64,000 nucleotides of DNA. It comes from ASV31 sp965229765. Its GTDB lineage: Bacteria; Pseudomonadota; Alphaproteobacteria; Rhodobacterales; Rhodobacteraceae. The notes beneath the pieces were generated by a model. That model did not search any database and was not told the DNA's origin. It saw only the letters and a list, made by a program, of their open reading frames with translations. Made by a program: the position numbers and the translations under genes. Of this stretch, positions 33,914-42,238 are shown piece after piece. The DNA is taken from contig CBDDJT010000003.1 in NCBI GenBank assembly GCA_965229765.1, positions 1,240,001 to 1,304,000 on the forward strand, written 5' to 3'. Numbering within the stretch: the first letter of the stretch is position 1; every line of letters begins with the position of its first letter.

Positions 33914-34287
33914 CCCGCATCCCCTCTCTCTTCTTCGCCACCGGCGCGATCCTTGCGCTGATCGGCATGGCCTGGGGCATCCAGATGTCGGCCACCCACG
34001 ACCACACGCTGTCACCGGCGCACTGGCACCTGAACCTTATCGGGTTCGTCGCCATGTCGGTCTTCGGAACGTTCTACGCGCTTTGCCCGCGCGCGGCTGC
34101 CGCAAGGCTGGCCCTGGTCCACTATGCCCTGTCGCTGGCCTCTGTCGTGGTGTTGGTGCCCGGCATCGTGCTGGCCATCACCGGCACGACAGAGGCGCTG
34201 GCCAAGGCCGGATCGGTGCTGGCGATCCTGTCGATGGCGGTTTTCGCCTATACCGCCCTGCGCAACGGGGTGGGCGCGGGCGAGTGA
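33910..34287 (+). CDS. Four-helix inner-membrane protein
   Basis: A 125-residue polytopic protein with about four helices (LFFATGAILALIGMAWGIQM; LNLIGFVAMSVFGTFYAL; ALVHYALSLASVVVLVPGIV; VLAILSMAVFAYTAL). The segment THDHTLSPAHWHLNLIGFV carries four histidines next to the second helix and recalls subunit I of haem-copper oxidases, as in small haem-binding or sensor membrane proteins. I cannot assign a family by name. Translational overlap (ATGA) with the cupin suggests the two work together. Confidence 0.65.
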   Translation: MTRIPSLFFATGAILALIGMAWGIQMSATHDHTLSPAHWHLNLIGFVAMSVFGTFYALCPRAAAARLALVHYALSLASVVVLVPGIVLAITGTTEALAKAGSVLAILSMAVFAYTALRNGVGAGE

Positions 34288-34290
34288 TGC

Positions 34291-34977
34291 TCAGCGCCGC
34301 GCGGGCCGCCACCCGGCGGCCCGGGCCTCGGCCTCGGTGCAGAACCAGCGTTCCCCTTTCGCAGGCGTGATGACGGTGTTGTCGTAATCCGCCTGCCCCG
34401 GCACATGATAGATCTTGCCGCTCGACGAAGTGTTGCCCTTGATCGGGCAGGCCGGATCGGGCGGCACCTTGCCCGCGCTGCCGCTGTCGTCCCGCACCGG
34501 GCGGGCGGCCTCGCGGAAGTCCTCGGGCGGTTCGAAATCCGCCCGCCAAAGCCCCGCATTGGCAAATATCGCCGCTTTCTCGGCCTCGACATAGTCCAGC
34601 GAATAGCGGCGGTAGGCCAGCGCCGCGCCCTGCCGCACCATCCAGTCGCCCATGTCCGTGCCCGCCACGGTGCAGCGCGCCAGCGTGCGCCCATAGACAT
34701 CGGTGCCCCGGACATCGCAGCGCGCCTGCCGCCCGCCGAACGCCGCGTCCAACACCTGCCGGGACCAGTCGCCGCACCACCACTCGGACCCATCCGCCAG
34801 TGTGCAGGTCTGATCCAGTTCCGGCGCGTCTATGCCCTGAAGGCGCACCCGCGCCCCGCCCAGCCGAATCGAATCGCCATCGGTCACGCGCACGGTGCCC
34901 GTCAGCACCTCGGCCGCCGCCAGCGGCGTCGAAAAGGCCAGGCAGAGCAAAACGAAGAGGGAACGAAGTCTTAACAC
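34291..34977 (-). CDS. Exported thermonuclease-like protein with C-terminal sunset-type domain
   Basis: A 228-residue secreted nuclease. After a signal peptide (LRSLFVLLCLAFSTPLAAA) comes a staphylococcal-nuclease-like domain: VTDGDSIRLGGARVRLQGID, the Asp/Arg catalytic set (APELDQTC, DVYGRTLARC) and MVRQGAALAYRRYS. The C-terminal 55 residues (CPIKGNTSSSGKIYHVPGQ, then GERWFCTEAEARAAGWRPA) form the small zinc-finger-like sunset/Excalibur-type module often fused to such nucleases. A GTG start at 34977 is chosen because no ATG precedes the signal peptide in frame closely; the ribosome-binding site is weak. It converges on the membrane-protein gene (3-base gap). Confidence 0.78.
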   Translation of the reverse strand: MLRLRSLFVLLCLAFSTPLAAAEVLTGTVRVTDGDSIRLGGARVRLQGIDAPELDQTCTLADGSEWWCGDWSRQVLDAAFGGRQARCDVRGTDVYGRTLARCTVAGTDMGDWMVRQGAALAYRRYSLDYVEAEKAAIFANAGLWRADFEPPEDFREAARPVRDDSGSAGKVPPDPACPIKGNTSSSGKIYHVPGQADYDNTVITPAKGERWFCTEAEARAAGWRPARR

Positions 34978-35030
34978 CCCGTTAACATCGGCCCCCCGTT
35001 CGCCCGGTGCAAGGGGGGGGCGAGCGTCCC

Positions 35031-36689
35031 CTAGCGCTGCGCCGTCCGCCAGTCGGGATGTATCCACGGCGCGTCGTTCGCCGCCGGCAGCGGATCGCGG
35101 CCCAGGATGTGGTCGGCGGCCTTTTCCCCCACCATGATCGACGGCCCGTTCAGGTTGCCGTTCGTGATCTGCGGAAAGACAGAGCTGTCGGCCAGCCGCA
35201 GCCCGTCCACCCCGATCACCCGGCACTCGGGATCGACCACGGCCATCGGATCGTCGCGCCGCCCCATCCGCGCGGTGCCACAGGGATGATAGGCGCTTTC
35301 GGCATGTTCCCGGATCGCCTCGTCCAGCTCGGCATCCGTCTGCACCGCCGCCCCCGGCTGGATCTCGTGCCCGCGATAGGGCGCGAACGCCTCCTGCGCG
35401 AAGATCTCGCGCGTCAGGCGGATGCAGGTGCGGAACTCCTTCCAGTCGTCAGGATGGCTCATGTAGTTGAACCGGATCACCGGCGCCTCGGCCGGATCGG
35501 CGGACCGCAGAGTCACGGCCCCCCGGCTTTTCGACCGCATCGGCCCCACATGCGCCTGAAATCCGTGGCCTTCCGCCGCCGCCTGCCCGTCATAGCGCAC
35601 CGCCAGCGGCAGGAAATGGAACTGGATGTCGGGGTATTCCACCCCCTCCCGCGACCGGATGAAGCCGGTGCTTTCGAACTGGTTCGAAGCCCCCGGCCCG
35701 GTCCGCGTGAAAAGCCACCGCGCACCCACATAGGCCTTCCCCAGAAGGTTCCAGTAGCGATACAGGCTGACCGGCTGCGTTGCGGCCATCTGGATATACA
35801 TCTCCAGATGATCCTGAAGGTTCTGCCCCACGCCCGCGCGATCGGCCACAACCGCGATGCCATGTTCGGCCAGATGCGCCCCTGGCCCGATCCCAGACAG
35901 CATCAACAGTTTCGGCGAATTGATCGCGCTGGCGGCAAGGATCACCTCGCGCCGGGCGCGCACCACCTCTGTGCCCCCGCCACGCGCAACCTCAACCCCT
36001 GTCGCGCGGCCGTCCTCGATCACCACGCGCCGCGCCAGCCCGCGCAGGACCTCGCAGCGCCCGGTCCGCAAAGCGGGCTTCAGATAGGCGTTGGCCGCCG
36101 ACCAGCGCTGCCCCTTCCAGATCGTCGCCTCGAACGGGCCAAAGCCCTCCTGCTGGCGGCCGTTGTAATCGTCGGTCACGGGATAGCCCGCCTGCCGCCC
36201 CGCCTCGACAAAGGCGCGGGTCAGCGGGTTGTCGCGCAGGCCGCGCGACACGTGCAGCGGCCCGTCGCTGCCGCGCCAGTCCGCATCCCCCCCGTGCCCG
36301 CCGTCGTGCCAGCTTTCCATCCGCTTGTAGTAGGGCAGCACGTCGGCATAGGCCCAGCCATCCGCCCCCATCCCGGCCCATGTGTCGAAGTCGCGCGCAT
36401 GGCCGCGCACATAGACCATCCCGTTGATCGACGACGACCCGCCGATGACCTTGCCACGCGGACAGGCCAGCGGCCGCCCGCCCAGATGCGGCTCGGGTTC
36501 CGACCAGTAGCCCCAGTCATAGCGCTTCATGTTCATCGGATAGGACAGCGCGCCGGGCATCTGGATCAGCGGCCCGGCATCGGTGCCGCCATATTCGATG
36601 ACCAGCACCGACGACCCCGCCTCGGCCAGCCGCCAGGCCATGGCGGAACCCGCGCTGCCCGCGCCAACGATGACGAAATCGGCTTCCAT
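35031..36689 (-). CDS. betA: Choline dehydrogenase (GMC oxidoreductase)
   Basis: Membrane-associated FAD enzyme that oxidises choline to betaine aldehyde. The 552 residues have the N-terminal dinucleotide motif FVIVGAGSAGSAMAWRLAEA, GMC signature 1 near residue 80 (KVIGGSSSINGMVYVRGHAR), signature 2 EVILAASAINSPKLLMLSGI and the C-terminal active-site block SAYHPCGTARMG with the second conserved NGNLNGPSIMVGEKAAD. Length fits BetA. The start overlaps the GST stop by one base. Last gene of the betI-betC-betB-gst-betA run. Confidence 0.94.
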   Translation of the reverse strand: MEADFVIVGAGSAGSAMAWRLAEAGSSVLVIEYGGTDAGPLIQMPGALSYPMNMKRYDWGYWSEPEPHLGGRPLACPRGKVIGGSSSINGMVYVRGHARDFDTWAGMGADGWAYADVLPYYKRMESWHDGGHGGDADWRGSDGPLHVSRGLRDNPLTRAFVEAGRQAGYPVTDDYNGRQQEGFGPFEATIWKGQRWSAANAYLKPALRTGRCEVLRGLARRVVIEDGRATGVEVARGGGTEVVRARREVILAASAINSPKLLMLSGIGPGAHLAEHGIAVVADRAGVGQNLQDHLEMYIQMAATQPVSLYRYWNLLGKAYVGARWLFTRTGPGASNQFESTGFIRSREGVEYPDIQFHFLPLAVRYDGQAAAEGHGFQAHVGPMRSKSRGAVTLRSADPAEAPVIRFNYMSHPDDWKEFRTCIRLTREIFAQEAFAPYRGHEIQPGAAVQTDAELDEAIREHAESAYHPCGTARMGRRDDPMAVVDPECRVIGVDGLRLADSSVFPQITNGNLNGPSIMVGEKAADHILGRDPLPAANDAPWIHPDWRTAQR

Positions 36690-37336
36690 CACGCGCCTTC
36701 GGCCCGCAGCGCCTCGTAAGGGATCATGACGTGTTCGCGATAGGCCGGGCGCTCGCACAGCCGGGCGAAATAGGCCTCGACCACGGGGCGCGGACGGCGC
36801 GGCACGTCGATGTCGAACCAGCGGAACAGGACATGCCCGATCACGATATCGGCCACCGAGAACGCTTCGCCCATCACGAACGGCGCGCTCAGCTGCCGCT
36901 CCAGAATGTCCAGCATCTCTTCGAACCCGGCGATCCCGCGCGCCAGCGCGGCCTCGTCCCGCCGCGCCGCCGGGGTGCGCACCCGCGACCAGAAGATCGG
37001 CACTGTGAAGGCGTTGGAAAAGGTCACCTTGCCCCACTCGGCCCAGGTATCGACGCGTGCCCGCGCCACCGGATCGGCAGGCCAGAATGCCCCGCCATCG
37101 CCGTAGCGTGCCGCCAGATAGCGCAGGATCGCCGCGCTTTCGAACAGCACCAGGTCGCCGTCCTTCAGGACCGGGACGCGGCCGTTGGGGTTCATCGCCA
37201 GGAACTCGGGCGTGTCCACGCCGCCGTAGACATGGCCATAGTCCAGCCGCTCGGCGGCAAGGCCCAGCTCGGCCAGCCCCCACATCACCATCTGCACGTT
37301 GGACGACGTCGCGCGCCCGTAAACCGTCAGGCCCAT
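36689..37336 (-). CDS. Glutathione S-transferase family protein within the bet operon
   Basis: A 215-residue cytosolic GST. The N-terminal thioredoxin-like domain has GRATSSNVQMVMWGLAELGL (catalytic residue region near Ser11/Ser12) and the cis-proline region NGRVPVLKDGDLVLFESAAI, the glutathione-binding ESxxI motif. The all-helical C domain follows (GEAFSVADIVIGHVLFRWFD with the N-capping box). It lies between betB and betA and is coupled to betA by a 1-base overlap, an unusual guest in choline operons. It might detoxify betaine aldehyde or other carbonyls, but that is speculation. Confidence 0.88.
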   Translation of the reverse strand: MGLTVYGRATSSNVQMVMWGLAELGLAAERLDYGHVYGGVDTPEFLAMNPNGRVPVLKDGDLVLFESAAILRYLAARYGDGGAFWPADPVARARVDTWAEWGKVTFSNAFTVPIFWSRVRTPAARRDEAALARGIAGFEEMLDILERQLSAPFVMGEAFSVADIVIGHVLFRWFDIDVPRRPRPVVEAYFARLCERPAYREHVMIPYEALRAEGA

Positions 37337-37359
37337 CGCGGCCCCTCCTTCATCGCAAA

Positions 37360-37408
37360 GCCCCCTCGGCGGCGCGGGGTGGGCGGGTGGGCGCGCCGCC
37401 GAGGGGGC
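37360..37408. terminator. Strong intercistronic hairpin between betB and gst
   Basis: Perfect 17-bp inverted repeat: GCCCCCTCGGCGGCGCG (37360-37376) and its complement at 37392-37408, with a 15-base loop. It fills the 84-base gap after the betB stop and before the gst start. No T-tract follows on the transcribed strand. It could attenuate gst-betA or protect the upstream betC-betB message. Confidence 0.65.
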
Positions 37409-37420
37409 GGCCCGCCGACT

Positions 37421-38884
37421 TCAGTACGCCGCCTCGACCGGGCCCATGCCCACGTAGACGGTCTTCAGTTCCGAGTAGTGCTCGATCGCCACCAGCCCGT
37501 TCTCGCGCCCCACGCCCGACATCTTGGACCCGCCGAACGGCACCTCCACCGGCGTCAGGTTGTAGGCGTTGATCCAGCACGATCCCGCTTCCAGCTTCCC
37601 CACCACCCGATGCCCGCGCGCCAGGTCGCGGGTGAACACCGCGCCCGACAGGCCGAAGGGCGTGTCGTTGGCGCGCGCGATCACCTCGTCCTCGGTCTCG
37701 AAATCCAGCGCCGACAGGACCGGGCCAAATATCTCCTCGCGGGCAATGGTCATGTCGTCGGTGACATCGGCAAAGACCGTGGGTTGCACGAAGAAGCCCG
37801 GCAGGTTCGCGCGCCCTCCGCCGGTGACCAGCCGCGCGCCCTCCTCGATCCCCTTGGCGATATAGCCCTCGACGATCTTCATCTGCGCCTCGCTGACCAT
37901 CGGGCCGAAGTTCGTGGCCTCGTCCAGCGGATCGCCCATGCGCACGCCCTTCAGCCGCTCGACCATGCGCGCCAGGAACGCCTCCTTGATGCCCTTCTGA
38001 AGGAAGACCCGCGTGCCGTTGGAACAGACCTGCAACGAGGAATAGAAGTTGCCGTTGATCGCCCCGCTGACCGCATCGTCGAGGTCGGCGTCATCGAACA
38101 CGATCAGGGGCGACTTGCCGCCAAGCTCCATCGTGACATGCCGGATGCCCGCCGCGGCCGCGGCATAGACCTTGCTGCCCGTGGGCACCGATCCGGTCAG
38201 CGACACCTTGGCCACGCGCGCATCACCCACCAGCGCCGCGCCCACGTCGCCGCGCCCCTGCACCACGTTGTAGACGCCGGGCGGCGCACCCGCCTCGACA
38301 AGGATTTCCGCGACCTTCAGCGCCGAAAGCGGCGTCGTCTCGCTGGGCTTGAAGACCATCGTGTTGCCGCAGGCGAGCGCCGGCGCGCCCTTCCAGCAGG
38401 CGATCTGCGTGGGATAGTTCCACGCCCCGATCCCCACGCAGACGCCCAGAGGCTCGCGCACCGTGTAGGCCCAGTCGCGGCCAAGCCGCACATGCTCGCC
38501 CCGCAGGCTGGCCGCGATACCGCCGAACCATTCCAGCGAATCCGCGCCCGACGTCGCATCGGCCACCAGCGTTTCCTGCAAGGGCTTGCCGGTGTCGATC
38601 GTCTCGATCTCCGACAGCGCGTGGTTGCGCTCGCGCATGATGTCGGCGGCACGGCGCAGGATGCGGCCCCGCTCGGTCCCGGTCATCGCGGCCCATTCCG
38701 CGCGCGCGGCATCGGCGGCGGCCAGCGCGCGCTCGATCACCTCGGGCGTCGCGGCATGGACGCGCGCGACCTCTTCGCCGGTCGCCGGATAGATCACCGG
38801 AATCGGGTCGCCGGCGGTGTCCTCGACATATTCGCCGCCGATGAAATGGCTCGCCTTGGGCGTCACGTCAGGTCGTCCCATCAT
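37421..38884 (-). CDS. betB: Betaine-aldehyde dehydrogenase
   Basis: NAD(P)-dependent oxidation of betaine aldehyde to glycine betaine. The 487 residues contain the Rossmann motif region GAWNYPTQIACWKGAPALAC, the catalytic glutamate in VTMELGGKSP, the catalytic cysteine in SSLQVCSNGTRVF and the C-terminal EEIFGPVLSALDFETEDEVI. BetB-specific features are the TGKPLQETLVADATSGADSL and LQVCSNGTRVFLQK lines. Either of two consecutive ATGs (38884, 38881) can start it; the first gives the ATGA overlap with the betC stop. Confidence 0.95.
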   Translation of the reverse strand: MMGRPDVTPKASHFIGGEYVEDTAGDPIPVIYPATGEEVARVHAATPEVIERALAAADAARAEWAAMTGTERGRILRRAADIMRERNHALSEIETIDTGKPLQETLVADATSGADSLEWFGGIAASLRGEHVRLGRDWAYTVREPLGVCVGIGAWNYPTQIACWKGAPALACGNTMVFKPSETTPLSALKVAEILVEAGAPPGVYNVVQGRGDVGAALVGDARVAKVSLTGSVPTGSKVYAAAAAGIRHVTMELGGKSPLIVFDDADLDDAVSGAINGNFYSSLQVCSNGTRVFLQKGIKEAFLARMVERLKGVRMGDPLDEATNFGPMVSEAQMKIVEGYIAKGIEEGARLVTGGGRANLPGFFVQPTVFADVTDDMTIAREEIFGPVLSALDFETEDEVIARANDTPFGLSGAVFTRDLARGHRVVGKLEAGSCWINAYNLTPVEVPFGGSKMSGVGRENGLVAIEHYSELKTVYVGMGPVEAAY

Positions 38885-40389
38885 TCACCTCTCGGATATC
38901 TCTGGCTTTCTTCCAGCACGTTCAGGTCCATGTGGTTGCGCATGAAGCGTTCCGAAGCCGCGCGCAACGGCTGGAAATCCCACGGGTAATAGCCGCCCTT
39001 GCGCAGCGCCTCGTAGACCACCAGCCGCCGCGCCTGGCTCGCGCGCACCTCGGCATCGAAGGCCGCAAGGTCCCAGCGCGCCGCGGCCTCGGCCCGGAAC
39101 GCCTCCAGCGTGTCGGCCTGCGCGGCCTCGGTCGCCAGGTTGGTCAATTCGTCCGGGTCGGCCTCCAGATCGAACAATTGCTCGGGGTCCAGCGCACAGG
39201 CGGTGTATTTCCAACGCCCCCGCCGCAGGCTGACCAGCGGTGCGTAAGAGGCTTCGGCGGCGTATTCCATCGCCACCGCCGCCGTCCGCGCGCCGCCCCG
39301 CATCACCGGTACCAGGCTTTCGCCATCGGTCCAGGGCATCACCTCGTCCATCGACACGCCCGCAAGGTCGCAAAGCGTCGGGCAGACATCCAGCGTGGAC
39401 ACCGGCGCATCCACCCCGCGGCCCAGCCCCCCCGGAACCGCGATCATCAGCGGCACCCGTGCGGATCCCTCGTAGAAGCTCATCTTGAACCACAGCCCCC
39501 GCTCGCCCAGCATGTCGCCGTGGTCCGAGACAAACACGACCACCGCCTCCTGCCGCGTCGCCTCCAGCACATGCAGGATCTCGCCCAGCTTGTCGTCCAG
39601 ATAGCTGATGTTGGCGAAGTAGGCCCGCCGCGACCGCGCCACGTCGTCATCGGTCAGGTCATAGCTGCGCCAGTCGTTGGCGTCGAAGATGCGCCGCGCA
39701 TGCGGGTCATGATCCTCGTAGGTCATCGGCGGCACCCGCGGCGCCACGTGGTCGCACGCCTCGTACAGGTCCCAGTATTGCCGCCGCGCCACATAAGGAT
39801 CGTGCGGATGGGTGAAGCTGACCGTCAGGCACCACGGCCGGTCATCCCGCCGCCGCCCCAGGTCGTAAAGCTTCTGCACCGCCTGGAACGCCACCTCGTC
39901 GTCGTATTCCAGCTGGTTGGTGATCTCGGCCACCCCCGCCCCGGTCACGGACCCCATGTTGTGATACCACCAGTCGATCCGCTCACCCGGTTTGCGATAG
40001 TCCGGCGTCCAGCCGAAATCGGCGGGGTAGATGTCGGTCGTCAGCCGTTCCTCGAACCCGTGCATCTGGTCGGGCCCCACGAAATGCATCTTGCCCGAAA
40101 GGCAGGTCTGATACCCAGCCCGCCGCAGGTGGTGGGCGAAGGTCGGGATGTCCGAGCGGAACTCGGCGGCAGTGTCGTAAACCCCCGTCCGCCGCGGCAG
40201 CTGCCCCGACATGAAGCTCGCCCGCCCCGGCGCGCAAAGGGGCGACGCGGTATAGGCATTGCGGAACCGCACCGACCGCGCCGCCAGTCCCGACAGGTTC
40301 GGCGCGTGCAGCCAGTCCGCCGGGCCGTCCGGGAACAGGGTACCGTTCAGCTGGTCCACCATCACGATCAGGATATTGGGCCGCGTCAT
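38881..40389 (-). CDS. betC: Choline-sulfatase
   Basis: Hydrolyses choline-O-sulfate to choline and sulfate, feeding the betaine pathway. The 502 residues have the sulfatase core: N-terminal metal site ILIVMVDQLNG, the signature SPLCAPGRASFMSGQLPRRT in which the cysteine is converted to formylglycine, LSGKMHFVGPDQMHGFEER, and the second metal site VVVFVSDHGDMLGERGLWFK. The C-terminal KGGYYPWDFQP... RNHMDLN segment is specific to choline sulfatase. Overlaps betI and betB by 4 bases each. Confidence 0.94.
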   Translation of the reverse strand: MTRPNILIVMVDQLNGTLFPDGPADWLHAPNLSGLAARSVRFRNAYTASPLCAPGRASFMSGQLPRRTGVYDTAAEFRSDIPTFAHHLRRAGYQTCLSGKMHFVGPDQMHGFEERLTTDIYPADFGWTPDYRKPGERIDWWYHNMGSVTGAGVAEITNQLEYDDEVAFQAVQKLYDLGRRRDDRPWCLTVSFTHPHDPYVARRQYWDLYEACDHVAPRVPPMTYEDHDPHARRIFDANDWRSYDLTDDDVARSRRAYFANISYLDDKLGEILHVLEATRQEAVVVFVSDHGDMLGERGLWFKMSFYEGSARVPLMIAVPGGLGRGVDAPVSTLDVCPTLCDLAGVSMDEVMPWTDGESLVPVMRGGARTAAVAMEYAAEASYAPLVSLRRGRWKYTACALDPEQLFDLEADPDELTNLATEAAQADTLEAFRAEAAARWDLAAFDAEVRASQARRLVVYEALRKGGYYPWDFQPLRAASERFMRNHMDLNVLEESQRYPRGE

Positions 40390-40967
40390 CCCCGCTCCTC
40401 CAGGAGCCGGTCAAGAACCCGCGTCACCCGCGCCGTTGCCGCCGCGCCGTCCGGCACCGCCTCGCCAAGCGCGGCACGGATGTAGATCCCGTCAATCAGC
40501 GCCGACAGCGTCTCGGCCACGTCGGGCGCCGCATCGTCCACCAGCGGGCGAAGGTCATGCACCAGGTTCGACCGCAACCGCCGCTGATAGACCCGCAACA
40601 GCCGCTCCGCCTCCGGCACCACGCGCGCCTGCACGTAGAAATTCAGCCACGCCCCGATCGTGGCCTCGTCGAAATTCTCGGGCGCGAACCCCGCCGCGAT
40701 CACCGCGTCCAGCCGCGCGCGCGGCGTCCGCGCCCCGGCCAGCGCCAACCGAACGCCCGCCCCGTACTGCGCCAGGATATGACGCATCGCCGCGACAAAG
40801 ATCTGCTCCTTGCCGCCGAAGTAGTGGTGCGCCAAGGCGGCAGACACGCCCGCGCGCCGCGCAATCCGGCTGACCGTGACGTCCAGAGAGCCCGCATCGC
40901 CGATTTCGGCGATGGTCGCTTGGACCAGCGCCTCGCGTCGGATAGGCTCCATCCCGAGTTTCGGCAC
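40386..40967 (-). CDS. betI: TetR family transcriptional repressor of choline genes
   Basis: BetI represses the bet genes and is relieved by choline. The 193 residues begin VPKLGMEPIRREALVQATIA with a GTG start at 40967 (GTGGAG upstream), matching the BetI N terminus; the helix-turn-helix is at about 28-60 (VTVSRIARRAGVSAALAHHY, then GGKEQIFVAAMRH). The C-terminal ligand domain includes ENFDEATIGAWLNFYVQARV, typical of BetI. First gene of its operon and divergent from choX. A perfect palindrome (41017-41030) in the gap is its likely operator. Confidence 0.93.
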   Translation of the reverse strand: MPKLGMEPIRREALVQATIAEIGDAGSLDVTVSRIARRAGVSAALAHHYFGGKEQIFVAAMRHILAQYGAGVRLALAGARTPRARLDAVIAAGFAPENFDEATIGAWLNFYVQARVVPEAERLLRVYQRRLRSNLVHDLRPLVDDAAPDVAETLSALIDGIYIRAALGEAVPDGAAATARVTRVLDRLLEERG

Positions 40968-41016
40968 CGCAGGCTCCACGGCAAAAGACTTGCACGCCGA
41001 GGCTATCGGGTTTTTA

Positions 41017-41030
41017 ATTGACGCGTCAAT
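41017..41030. promoter_or_regulatory. Probable BetI operator between betI and choX
   Basis: ATTGACGCGTCAAT is a perfect 14-bp palindrome in the 85-base divergent gap, with partially matching flanks (TTA/CAA). On the betI strand TTGACG (41029-41024) could be a -35 element with a weak GATAGC 16 bases on. A TetR-type dimer here could repress both divergent transcripts. Confidence 0.7.
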
Positions 41031-41052
41031 CAAGAAAACAGGGAGACTGCCC

Positions 41053-41976
41053 ATGACCCTACGCTCCACACTCTCGGCGCTGGCCATCGTTGCCGCCGCC
41101 CCGGCGCTCGCCGATTGCGACACAGTCGTCTTCTCGGATGTCGGCTGGACCGACATCACCGCCACCACCGCCGCCACCTCGCTCGTGGTCGAGGCGCTGG
41201 GCTACGACACCGACATCAAGGTGCTCTCCGTGCCCGTGACCTATACCTCGCTCGCCCAGGGCGACGTCGATGTCTTCCTCGGCAACTGGATGCCCACGAT
41301 GGAGGCCGACATCGCGCCCTACCGTGACGCTGGCACCGTCGATACCGTGCGCGCCAACCTGCAGGGCGCGAAATACACGCTGGCCGTGAACAAGGCCGCC
41401 GCCGACCTCGGCATCGCCGACTTCGCCGACATCGCCGCGCAGAAAGACGCGCTCGAAGGCAAGATCTACGGCATCGAACCCGGCAACGACGGCAACCGGC
41501 TGATCATGGACATGATCGCCGACAACGCCTTCGGCCTCGACGGCTTCGAGGTGGTCGAAAGCTCGGAACAGGGGATGCTGGCGCAGGTCGCGCGCGCCGA
41601 CCGGCGCGGCGAGGCGGTCGTCTTCCTCGGCTGGGAACCGCACCCGATGAACGCCAACTTCGAGATGAGCTACCTGACCGGCGGCGACGACTGGTTCGGC
41701 CCCGATCTCGGCGGTGCCACGGTCTACACCAACACCACGGCGGGCTACGCCGAGGCCTGCCCGAACCTTGGCGCGCTTCTGAACAATCTCGAATTCACGC
41801 TGGCCATGGAAAACGAGATCATGGGCGCGATCCTGAACGACGGCGCCGATCCCTCGGATGCCGCCAACACCTGGCTTGCGGCCAACCCCGGCGTGCTCGA
41901 CACATGGCTTGCCGGCGTGACCACCAAGGACGGCGGCGACGCCATGGCCGCGGTGAAATCGGCCCTCGGGCTCTGA
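41053..41976 (+). CDS. choX: Choline ABC transporter substrate-binding protein
   Basis: A 307-residue periplasmic protein of the OpuAC/ProX-like family. Signal peptide MTLRSTLSALAIVAAAPALA, then CDTVVFSDVGWTDITATTAA; aromatic choline-binding residues are expected in FSDVGWTD, GNWMPTME and FLGWEPHPMNANFEMSYLTG. The cysteine pair (ADCDTV, AEACPNL) is typical of ChoX. GGGAG precedes the ATG. Divergent from betI; choW lies 262 bases downstream beyond a large inverted-repeat element. Confidence 0.93.
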   Translation: MTLRSTLSALAIVAAAPALADCDTVVFSDVGWTDITATTAATSLVVEALGYDTDIKVLSVPVTYTSLAQGDVDVFLGNWMPTMEADIAPYRDAGTVDTVRANLQGAKYTLAVNKAAADLGIADFADIAAQKDALEGKIYGIEPGNDGNRLIMDMIADNAFGLDGFEVVESSEQGMLAQVARADRRGEAVVFLGWEPHPMNANFEMSYLTGGDDWFGPDLGGATVYTNTTAGYAEACPNLGALLNNLEFTLAMENEIMGAILNDGADPSDAANTWLAANPGVLDTWLAGVTTKDGGDAMAAVKSALGL

Positions 41977-41980
41977 TCAG

Positions 41981-42204
41981 GCGGAGCCGCGCGATGCGCG
42001 GCACACCTTTCATCGACCGCGCCTCCGGCGCGGTGTCGGGAGGGGTTTGCCACCCCTCCCGAACCCTCCCCGCGAGTATTTCGGAACAGAAGAAGACAGT
42101 CCGAATCCCGGCTTCTTCTGTTCACAAATACTCCCGCCGGAGGCACACGGAGACGCGCGCAGCGCGGCGACAGGAAAGAAATGCCGCGCCTTGCGCGGCT
42201 CCGC
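41981..42204. repeat. Large imperfect inverted-repeat element between choX and choW
   Basis: The outer ends GCGGAGCCGCGC (41981-41992) and GCGCGGCTCCGC (42193-42204) are perfect inverted repeats, and each is part of a GCCGCGC-N3-GCGCGGC hairpin (41986-42002; 42183-42199). The inner arms 42074-42095 and 42112-42133 (GAGTATTT..GAACAGAAGAAG and its complement) match at 20 of 22 positions. Two more hairpins lie in the left half: ACCGCGCC/GGCGCGGT (42016-42034) and GGGAGGGG/CCCCTCCC (42038-42060). No ORF is supported. It could be a non-autonomous mobile repeat and may also attenuate transcription between the binding protein and the permease. Confidence 0.7.
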
Positions 42205-42238
42205 CGAATTGCCGCGCGCAACAGGACAAGGGCTTGCC

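Noticed and set aside
36731..38989. 752-residue plus-strand ORF opposite gst and betB.
   Set aside because: Antisense to two clearly conserved genes, with no recognisable domain.
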